Below are positions 55,468 to 64,000 of a stretch of DNA of 64,000 bases, one piece after another. Numbering within the stretch: the first letter of the stretch is position 1; every line of letters starts with the position of its first letter. This DNA comes from Pictodentalium vernedei (lineage: Eukaryota > Mollusca > Scaphopoda > Dentaliida > Dentaliidae). The translations under genes and the position numbers were made by a program. The DNA is taken from NCBI GenBank assembly GCA_031216915.1, contig CM062293.1, positions 154,326,285-154,390,284 on the forward strand, written 5' to 3'. The notes beneath the pieces were generated by a model. The model did not search any database. It saw nothing but the letters and a program-made list of their open reading frames with translations, and had not been told where the DNA came from.

Positions 55468-55590
55468 TTAAGGCCAGATTAAGTGTCTTGCCCAAGGACC
55501 CAATGTTGATGTTGAAGGTCAGGATCGAACCTTAGACCTTTTGATATGAAGTCCAATACTCTAATTAACAAGACCCTGCATCCAAGGTGC
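55468..55590 (-). mobile_element. SINE head fragment
   Basis: AAGTGTCTTGCCCAAGGACC, GTCAGGATCGAACCTTAGAC and AAGTCCAATACTCTAATTAA are, in complement, a diverged tRNA-type head (box B GGTTCGATCC) joined to the start of the SINE body. The rest of the body is missing. Confidence 0.6.
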
Positions 55591-56243
55591 TGACATACAT
55601 GTACCCCAACTGGTGCCAAGTCAAGGAATAGGGCTGAGGCTGGATGGAAAATATCTATAAACATTTTAATGAAAAAAAAAAACACTCAATGCCCCCCCAC
55701 CCCACCCCCCACCTTTTTGGGGGGGAAATTTTTCTTCATATAAAATCACTCCAAATCTTTCAAAACTCATTTTATGGCCAACAAAAAAAAGAAGCAAAAA
55801 TGTATGCATTGAAATCCTTCAAAACACATTTTAAAGAGAAAAAATTAACACTACATAATTATATGAAGAGCAACACCAAGCATGGGATATACCCCCTCTC
55901 ATAATGCCAAAAATGGACATATTTTTAATATGAGGCAAATAACATGGGAGGTGGTCCTTTGTCTTGGTTTTACAGCAGGGAGAGGAAATCCAACACCCAG
56001 TAGTAATTGTGAGATCCATGGACACATGCTACTGCAGGTTTGTGATGCTCTGGATCTAGTGATGATCAGACCATCCACGATATAGATTTATCGAACAAAC
56101 ACACAACATCACATTTTGGGAAGGGATTTCAATGTATTTTATAACTACTCAGTCATGACATGTTTTACATTCAACTGTTTTCTACCATTTTCTAGTCATG
56201 ATAGAGTCTTAGCTGCTGATGTGGCATTGAGCACCCATAAAAA
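55591..56243. other. Non-coding stretch with a C-rich tract
   Basis: An A-run, then C-rich sequence (55690-55712) and GGGGGG (55719). Otherwise unremarkable. GTGATGATCAGACCATCCAC (56059) resembles GTAATGATCAGGTCATACAC at 61298, on the far side of element A. Confidence 0.35.
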
Positions 56244-56803
56244 ACAAGAGGCTTAAGTGAGCCTAAAATGCTCACCTGGCTCAAGTTGTCAAAAGAGATG
56301 AGTGTGTCAGTGAAGGAGAGGAAGAGCAATTTTTTTATTTGCCATAACACAAACAAAAGCAATTTTTTTGCTATTCGTTTCTGCTGATCCTTGGAAACTT
56401 TCTCAGGCAAAAACAAAGCTCTGTTCTGTGAAGTCTTAAAAAGGTTCCGTACAATTTTTTTTTAACCTCTGTGATTCTCTCTCTGTCAAATTTTTTCGGG
56501 CATAAATCAAGTACTTATGACCCACTTACACTACATAACAAATTTGGTTCAAATCAGCCCATCGGTTCTGGATATAGAAATTTTGGATGGAGCCCAAAAT
56601 GGGCGTTCTCTCACAGGGAGCCCAAATATTGACCTGTTGCACAAATATTGACCTACAGAGTTCCTTTGAAAAAAACCTGAATCTGCATCACTAAAGTAAG
56701 TCCCATACCAGAAAATGATTTATTATTGAGAGTGGTTTATGAGATGATTTTTAAGCATTTTCAGCTTTTGGGGCATTAACCCCACCAAAAGTATAGTAAC
56801 TTT

Positions 56804-56836
56804 GGGGGGGGGGGGGGGGGGGGGGGGGGTGGGGGG
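56804..56836. repeat. Poly-G tract in element A
   Basis: 26 G, one T, then 6 G. Length may be approximate. Possible G-quadruplex. Confidence 0.85.
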
Positions 56837-57689
56837 CTCAGAAGAGTATACGCCAGCAAGATACTTTGTACCAAATTAGTTTATATTTGGCCCAAAGGTT
56901 CTGAAGAATACTTATTTGATGGAGCACAAGTAAAATACTGACTCAGCATTTTCCCATTGCCAACAGTGCCACAATGTGCATCCCCATATATGGCACACCA
57001 TGACAAAACCAATAGCAATTTTTTTGGTCCATCTGATTTCACAGGTCCTAAGGAAGCTGCATACCAAAAAACAATATTCTGGTGAGTGGTCTGTTCAGTT
57101 TCTGAAACATGGATGTTTTTTCTTCTATTTCTAGCTCCTGGGGTTCCCACAGAGCTGCAAAAAAATTGTTCCTGCATCAATCAAGTAATATGACCCAATT
57201 ATATTACATGCCAAGTCTGTTTCAAATCAACCAATCGGTTCTTGAAATAAAAATTTTGAGTGGAGCCCAAAATGGGCATGCTCTCACAGAGAGCTTAAAT
57301 ATTGACCTACAAACATGCCTTGAACAAACTTTAATTTTCACCACCAAAGGAAATTCCATACCAAATATCAAAGCATTCTCTCTGGTGGTTCATGATCACA
57401 AGATTTTTAAAGATTTTAGGTTTTTGGGGCATTAACCCCAGCCCGAAGATTGGCAACAGCTTCATTTGAACAAAGTAGAAAGGGTATACTCCAAACATGG
57501 TCTCTGTCATATATGTTTGAATTTAGCCCAAGTTTCAAAGTAGTTGGAGCACAAGAAAGATGACGACTCATCATTTTCCCATTGCCAACAGTGTTACAAT
57601 GGGATCAGCATATGGCACCCTATGACAAAACTAATAGCACTTCTTTTGGTCCATCTGATTCCACTGGTTCTAAGGAAGCTGCATGCCAA

Positions 57690-60600
57690 ACAAGAGGCTC
57701 TAAAGAGCCTGCAATCGCTCACCTGGCAGAATTACATATAACAAGAGGCATCACGGGGCCTGAAGCGCTCATCTTGAACAGAACACAATATAAACAGAGC
57801 CCAAGAATGAGTCTACATTAAGCATCCATTTCCATAAGATACATTGTCAATCCTTGAACCCAGGGAGTGACAAAAATAATCTGGGCATCATGCCTTTTCT
57901 TCAGTTGATCATGATGTAAAATGCAGAGCTCCCCTATGAAGCCCCTTGATACAACCTATGTGGATTAATCTTAGTTACACACCTCTAGAGGGTACTGAAT
58001 ACAAAATTTTTAATTCTTCAGCTACATGGCCAATTCCGGCTCCAATTGGGAGTCCAAATATTAACCCAGGCTCTCGAAATGAACAAAGTTGAATCTGACT
58101 TCCTTCCCTAGAGATGTTGTGTACCAAATATGAAAGCATTCTCACTGTTGGATCTGAAGAAGAGAAATTTTAAAGAAATTTCTTCATATTGCACTAAGTT
58201 AAAATTTGGGCTACCATAGCAAGCCCAAATATTAACCTATGAATCCAATTTGAACAAACTTGAATCTGACCCCCTTAGAGATGTTGTATACCAAATATGA
58301 AAGCATTCTGACTAGTGGATCTGAAGAAGAAGATATTTTAAGAAATTCCCTCATATTGCACTAATTTAAATTTCAGGTTCCCATATGCAGCCCAAATATT
58401 AACCCAGGCACTCGAATTGAACAAACTTGAATCTCACCCTCCTAGAGATGTTGTATACCAAATATGAAAGCATTCCAACTAGTGGATCAGAAGAAGAAGA
58501 TTTTTAAAGAAATATCCTGACATATTGCACTAAGTTAAAATTTGGGCTACCATAGCGAGCCCAAATATATACCTAGGGATCCGATTTGAACAAACTTGAA
58601 TCTGAACCCCCTAGAGATGTTGCATACCAAATATGAAAGCATTCTGACTGGTGGATCTGAAGAAGAAGATTTTTAAAAATTATCCCCATACTGAACTAAG
58701 TTAAAATTTGGGCTTCCATTCAAAGCCCAAATATTAAACCTAGGGACTTGGTTTAAACAATCTTGAATCTGACCCTCATAACAATGATGTACACCAAACA
58801 TTCAAAGATTCTAACTGGTGGTTCTGAAGAATAAGATTTTTAAAGAATATTCCCCTAAGTTAAAAATTCAGGCTCCTGTATTGAGCCCAAATATGAACCA
58901 ATGGGCTTTATTTTAACAAACTTGTATCTGACCCCCTATGAATGCTGCATACCGAATATCAAAAGATTCTGATGATTGGTTCTGGAGAAAAGATTTTTTT
59001 AATTTTTGCAAATATGCTGACTCAGCATTTTTTCGATGCCCTCTACAGAACAACCTAACATAACCGATGGCAATTCTTTTTTACCATTCAATCCTACTGG
59101 TCCTAAGGATGCTTCATACCATATAACAGCTCTCTCTTCTGTGTGGTTTGGGAAATATGGGCGTTTGTAAATATTTCTATTTTTAGCTCCTGGGGTTCCC
59201 ATGGGGATGCAGGACTCTTTTTTTTTTGCACGAGTCAAGTACTTATGACCCAATAATACCACATATCAAATTTGGTTCAAATTGGACTATCGGTTCAGAA
59301 AATAGAAATTTGGGGCGGGACCAAAAATCTTACCCCTCCAATTACAAAGCCAAATATTGCTTCACGAACTTCGTTTGAACAAACTTGATTCTACACCTCA
59401 AAAGAAAGCTCCATAACAAATATCAAGTCATTGTACCCACTGGTTCATGAGAAGATTTTTAAAATATTTTGGAGCATTTTCTCCCACCCTCTCCCTATGG
59501 GGCTGGGCATGTTGAGTTGAACAAAACTGCAATGCCCCTTTGGGACCATCACTCATACAAACTTTCACTAGAATTGGTCCAGTGGTTTTGGAGGTGAAGA
59601 CCAAAACATGGTGTTGACGGACGACGGACGGATGCCAGATGACGGACGGAGAGTGATGAGATCAGCTCAGCTTGACTTTGTAAAGATGAGCTAAAAATGT
59701 GATTTCCCATAGGGTGTCCATGGTAACTATGAGCTGCAATTGTGGACATGTTTGCAACACGATCAACATTACATGAGGAAAATTGGTAGAGGGTGTCCCA
59801 GTCATCAAGCATATGAAGTTTCAAACATTTGGCCTTGAAATTCCAGAGGGGGAGATTTTTCAAAATCGATCGATAAATCAGAACCAAAGAATGCCTCTGG
59901 GGACCATGTTTTTCATCCAACAGGAACAAAATGAGGACCGTTTGTAGAGGACCTCCCATAGACCATTCCTGCCAAGTTTGGTTGCATCACATCGGCTCAG
60001 TAGTTCCAAAGAAGATGAAAATGTGATCATTTCCCGAAGGGTTTCTATAGTAACTATAAGCTGCAACTGTGGCAATGTTTGCAACCTGATCAACATTAAA
60101 TGATGATCGTTGGTAGAGGGTGGCTCAGTCATCAATCATGTGAACTTTCAAAACATTTGGCCTTGTGGTTTCAAAGGAGAAGATTTTTCAAAATGCACCA
60201 ATCAGAATCAAAGAATGCCTCTGGTGGCCATGTTTTCCATCCGACGGGAAAAAAATGAGGACCGTTTGTATAGGACCTCCCATAGACCATTCCTGCCAAG
60301 TTTGGTTCATATCAGCGCAGCAGTTCCAGAGAAGAAGATGAAAATGTGATTTCCCATAGAGTTTCTATAGTAACTATAAGCCACAATTGTGGCTATGTTT
60401 GCAACCCGATCAACATTAAATGAGGATTGTTGGTAGAGGGTGTACCAGTCATCAATCATGTGAAGTTTCAAAACATTTTTCCTTGTAGTTTCAGGAGAAG
60501 ATTTTTAAAATTCCACCAACCAGAATCAAAGTATGCCTCTGGCGGCCAAGTTTTTTTCAAGTGACGGTGACGGAACAAAATGAGAATCGTCTGTAGAGGA

Positions 60601-60747
60601 CCTCCCATAGACCATTTGTGCCAAGTTTGGTTTACATCAGATGAAAATGTAAAACGTTTACGGAAAACGGATGCCAGGCGACAGGCAACGGTGGATGTCA
60701 AGTGATGGCAATAACTCATATAGCCCTTTGGGCCAGGTGAGCTAAAA
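57690..60747 (+). mobile_element. Helitron-like element B, nested in A and containing C
   Basis: Begins ACAAGAGGCTCTAAAGAGCC (perfect palindrome GGCTCTAAAGAGCC), then TGCAATCGCTCACCTGGC. Ends with the hairpin AGCCCTTTGGGC and CAGGTGAGCTAAAAA. GCTCACCTGGC is complementary to GCCAGGTGAGC. The core has three units of about 320 bp (GTGATTTCCCATAGGGTGTC, CAACATTAAATGATGATCGT, AGGACCTCCCATAGACCATT). C was inserted only about 50 bp inside its 5' end. Confidence 0.75.
57741..59697 (+). mobile_element. Helitron-like element C, innermost of the nest
   Basis: Begins ACAAGAGGCATCACGGGGCC, then TGAAGCGCTCATCTTGAAC. Ends with hairpin 59664-59692 (AGCTCAGCTTGAC, loop, AAGATGAGCT) then AAAAAT. GCTCATCTT pairs with AAGATGAGC, unlike B, where the pair is GCTCACCTG. 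The core (58010-58980) has about six units of 165-170 bp with CATACCAAATATGAAAGCAT, CTGACTGGTGGATCTGAAGA and ATATTGCACTAAGTTAAAAT. A GACGGACGACGGACGG tract precedes the hairpin. Confidence 0.78.
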
Positions 60748-61366
60748 ACAATATTCTGGTCCGTGTAGTTTTTTAAATATGGGTATTTGAATTTGTTTCT
60801 ACTTTTAGCTCCTGGGGTTCACACAGGCTACAAGAAAAACTTTCCGGCATCACTCAAGTACTTAAGACTCAAATATACTTTGGTTTAAATCCGCCCATTG
60901 GTTCATGAAATAGAAATTTTGGGTGGAGCCCCAAAATGAGCATGCTTTCACAGAAAGCCCAAACACTGACCTACAAACTTGCCTTGAACAAACTTTATTC
61001 TTCATCACTAAAGGAAGTTCCATACCAAATATCAAAGCACTCTCTCTAGTGGTTCATGAGAAGAAGATTTTTAAAGATTTTTAGGCATTTGGAGCGTTAG
61101 ACCCAGCCCAAAGATGGCAGCAGCTTCATTTGAACAAAGTAGAAAGGGTATACTCCAAAGATGGTCTGTACCATATATGCTGGAATTTGGCCCAGTGGTT
61201 TTAAAGATGAAAAGTTTCAAAAGTTAATGGACGATGCATGAAGAATGACAGATGCCAAGTGATGACAATAGCTCCCACTGACTTTTAGCCAAGTTTGGTA
61301 ATGATCAGGTCATACACATGTTAGAAGATGTCAAACAAACACATATTCAAACAAACAGTTTAAAAA

Positions 61367-63882
61367 ACAAGAGGCCCCCAAGGGGCCTTAATTGCTTGCC
61401 TGACCAAGTAGTTTAAAAAAGTGTTTGGGGTCACATTCAGTTAGTCATGGTTCATTAACACTACAGAGGAAGGAACACATGAAATAATTTATAACTCTGC
61501 TGTCCATGTCAGATGATTATTGTCATAGGTCCTCGTGACTGCTTCCAATTTCATCAGCTGTGGACAAGCCCTGCCAAAGTTGTTATGTCACTGCAGTTTG
61601 AAAGGCAAATTTTATGGAAAAACAGTAATGAATGGATTTGAACACACTTGAATCCACCCCCCCCCACCCCCCCCCCCCCCCCCCCCATAGAGAGCCTACG
61701 TTTTAAGTCAGGGACTCGAATGGAATCTGCCCCACCCCCCTCCCGAGATGGTGCACACCAAATATTAAAATATTTTCACTGGTGGATCGATGAAGATGAT
61801 TTTTAAAGAATATTCCTCATAATGCTCTAAGTTCTAAGCTCCAATAGAGTGCCGAAATTTTAACCTAGGAACCCAAGTTCGAACACACTTGAATCTGACC
61901 CACCTAGAGATGTTGTGTACCAAATATGAAAGGATTCTGACTGGTGGATCTGAAGATTTTTAAAGAAATTCCCTCATAATACACCAAGTTAAAATTCTGG
62001 CTCTCACAGGGAGCCCAAATATTAACCCAGGACTCGATTTCAACAAACTTGAATCTGTCCCCCTAAGGATGTTGTATACCTAATATGAAAGGATTCTGAT
62101 TGATGAGCTGAAGATTTTTAAAGAAATTTCCTCATGTTGAATGAAGTTAAACTTTGGGCTCCAATATCAAGCTCAAATATTAATTCAGGGTCCCAATTTG
62201 AACAAACTTCAATCTGACCCCCCCGCCCCCACCCCCACCCCCCACCCCCACCAAAATGTTGCATACCAAATATCAAAATATTTTCACTGGTGGATCTGAT
62301 GAAGAAGACTTTTCAAGAATTTACCTAATAATGCACTAAGTTAAAATTTGGACTCCCACAGAGAGCCTGAATATTAAGTCAGGGACTTGATTTGAACAAA
62401 CTTGAATCTAACACCCCCAGAGATGTTACATGCCAAATATGAAAGGATTCCGAGTGGAGGATCTGTCGAAGATTTTTTTTTTTAAGGCATTTCCTCAAAT
62501 TGCACAAAGTTAAAACTGGGCTCCAATAAAGAGCCCAAATATTAACCAAGGGACCTGACTTAAACACGCTTGAATCTGACCCCTTCTTAGAGATAGATGC
62601 TATATACCTAATATGAAATTATTCTGACTGGTGGATCTGAATAAGATTCTTAAAAGAAATTTCTTCATATTGCACTAAGTTAAAATTCGGGCTCCCATTC
62701 TCAGTCTAATGTCAGTTGCAACAAAACTAAACATCATGACAACTGTACCCTGCTACACATCCTTTAATTTGAACACACTTGTATCTGCTCCCAATCCCCA
62801 AAATAGATGCTGTATACCAAATATCAAAAGATTCTGATCAGAGGTTCTCAAGAAGAATTTTTTTTAAAATTTGCAAATATGCTGACTCAGCATTTTGGGC
62901 AGGGCAAAAAATCTTTTCCCTCTCATTATGAAGGCAAATATTGCTCCATAGGAAGCCCAAATATTAAATGAGGGACTTGACTCAAACAAACTTGAATCTG
63001 ACCCTTGTAACAATGATGTATTCTAAATATTAAAAGGTTCTGACTAGTGGTTCTGAAGATTTCCAAGTTAAGATTGTGGCTCCTCTATTGAGCCCAAATA
63101 TGAACACATGTGTATCTGACACCCCACACCCCCTCCCCCCGGAATGCTGTATACTAAATATTAATAGATTCTGATCAGAGGTTCTGGAGATGAAAATTAT
63201 TTTAATTTTTGTAAATATGGGCATTTTTTATGCCCCTCCCCCCTACAGAACACTGAGACAAAACTGATGGCAATTTTTTCTTACCATTCAATTCTACTGG
63301 TCCTAAAGATGCTACATACCAAATAACAGTTCTCTGTTCCATGTCGTTTGAGAAATATGGGCGTTTGAAAATATTTCTATTTTTAGCTCCTGGGGCCAAA
63401 GGATAGATGGGACATCCTTTTTGCATGAATCAAGTACTTATGACTTAATAACACCACATAACAAATTTGGTTCAAATCGGACCATGGTTCAGAAAATGGA
63501 AATTTTGGGTGGGGCCAAAAATTTTACCCCTCCCATTACAGAGGCAAATGCTGCTCCTTGAACTTCGTTTGAACAAACTTGATTCTACACCTCAAAAGGA
63601 AGCTCCATACCAAACATCAAGTCATTGTACCCACTGGTTCAAGAGAAGAAGATTTTTTTTTAATTTTGGAACAATTTCTCCCAGTCCCTCCCTATGGAGT
63701 GAGGCAACTTTATTTGAACAAACTTGAATTGACATATAAGGACCATGCACATCAAATTTGGTTCATTTCTGCCCAGTGGTTTCTGTGGAGAAGTCGATAA
63801 CGTAAAGTTAATGCCAGGCAACAAACGGACAGAACGTAATTAGTAAAGCTCCCCCCTGATCTTTGCTCAGGTGAGCTAAAAA
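61367..63882 (+). mobile_element. Helitron-like element D
   Basis: Begins ACAAGAGGCCCCCAAGGGGC with the 15-bp palindrome GGCCCCCAAGGGGCC, then TTAATTGCTTGCCTGACC. Ends with hairpin AGCTCCCCCCTGA / TCAGGTGAGCT (63846-63876) and AAAAACT. About ten core units of the A/C/J type (CTGACTGGTGGATCTGAAGA, AGCCCAAATATTAACC) fill 61620-63200, with C-rich runs (61659-61686, 62218-62252). The following sequence looks like an H4-type core unit, so D probably landed in such an array. Confidence 0.74.
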
Positions 63883-64000
63883 CTAAGATGGCTGGCTAAT
63901 TTGGATAATTTATGCACAAGAAAAAAAAACCTTTATACTATGTTATGTATATTGTTGTCCACAGCAAAAATAATTAAAATCAGAATCACGGTTTGAAAGT
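63883..64000 (+). repeat. Part of an H4-type core unit at the right edge
   Basis: GGCTAATTTGGATAATTTAT, GCACAAGAAAAAAAAACC, then TTATGTATATTGTTG and AAATCAGAATCACGGTTTGA follow the H4 unit order (CTAATTTGCATAATTTACGC, CACGAGAAAAAAACCC, ATCAGAGCTTTCAT). It continues beyond the window. Confidence 0.5.

Larger units (their letters stand above)
56244..61290 (+). mobile_element. Helitron-like element A, outermost of a three-level nest
   Basis: Begins ACAAGAGGCTTAAGTGAGCC with the palindrome GGCTTAAGTGAGCC, then AAAATGCTCACCTGGC. Two long units (each about 450 bp) contain TATGACCCAATTATATTACA, GCCCAAAATGGGCGTTCTC, TTTTTGGGGCATTAACCCCA and CATCTGATTCCACTGGTTCT. The second is cut at 57689 by element B and resumes at 60748 (AACAATATTCTGGTCC). 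The uncut form CATACCAAAAAACAATATTC is visible at 57060. The 3' end near 61290 (CAATAGCTCCCACTGACTTT, TAGCC) is decayed. A poly-G tract lies at 56804-56829. Confidence 0.65.

Noticed and set aside
59549-60135. 136- and 85-codon minus-strand ORFs
   Set aside because: They run through the repeated units of elements B and C and their junction.

Overview
This is a repeat-dense stretch of an animal nuclear genome, probably a marine invertebrate and most likely a lophotrochozoan such as a bivalve. One exon on the minus strand (1191-1304) encodes the first half of an SH3 domain that matches the tyrosine kinase CSK and has canonical splice sites. A weaker second candidate is a short exon on the plus strand (18997-19086) resembling half of an immunoglobulin-like domain. 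Everything else recognisable is mobile-element DNA or its debris. The bivalve guess rests on the intron-split CSK exon, the SINE type, and my recollection that elements starting ACAAGAGG and ending in a hairpin plus GCTAAAAA are common in bivalves. No database was searched.

The main component is a superfamily of non-coding elements that I read as non-autonomous Helitron-like elements (Helentron/HINE type). Each has, in order: a 5' end, often ACAAGNGG; a short palindrome; a 10-15 bp stretch complementary to the element's own 3' end; a core of tandem repeats (units about 135-370 bp); a GACA/GACGGA-rich tract; and a 3' hairpin followed by CTAAAAAT or a variant. I call the copies H0 (3101-5316), H1 (7742-8300), H2 (26762-28943), H3 (39701-41627), H4 (30020-32223), E1 (15154-18366), E2 (51541-52703), F (15384-17485), G (52709-53227), A (56244-about 61290), B (57690-60747), C (57741-59697), D (61367-63882), J (35693-38606) and I (6890-8540). 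The ends differ between families, but 5' and 3' ends change together so that they stay complementary. All lie in the same (+) orientation. Several are nested: C in B in A, F in E1, H1 in I, and H3 and H4 inside copies of one MITE family.

A second layer consists of palindromic MITEs. Several families are bounded by TTAA (piggyBac-like). Others have 8-bp target duplications (hAT-like), notably 48666-48918 with perfect 18-bp terminal repeats. One larger hAT element (41806-47252) keeps both ends, an 8-bp target duplication and a decayed transposase (42819-45757) with a BED-like or C2H2 finger, a TTF-type zinc finger, the hAT core and the C-terminal dimerisation region. It is broken by two frameshifts and two stop codons.

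A third layer is one SINE family sharing a body and a TTTA-type tail (AAATAAATA in sense) but carrying different Pol III heads: 5S rRNA-derived in two copies and tRNA-derived in others. Several have clear 11-14 bp target duplications. Nine of eleven copies or fragments lie on the minus strand.

Layout: 0-3 kb has a partial ORF pair, the CSK exon and small foldbacks; 3-9.3 kb Helitron-like arrays; 9.5-15 kb MITEs; 15-18.4 kb E1/F; 18.4-26 kb SINE, possible Ig exon and MITEs; 26.7-33.2 kb H2, H4 and SINEs; 33-41.6 kb MITEs, SINEs, J and H3; 41.8-47.3 kb hAT element; 47.3-55.6 kb MITEs, E2/G and SINEs; 56.2-64 kb nested A/B/C, then D.
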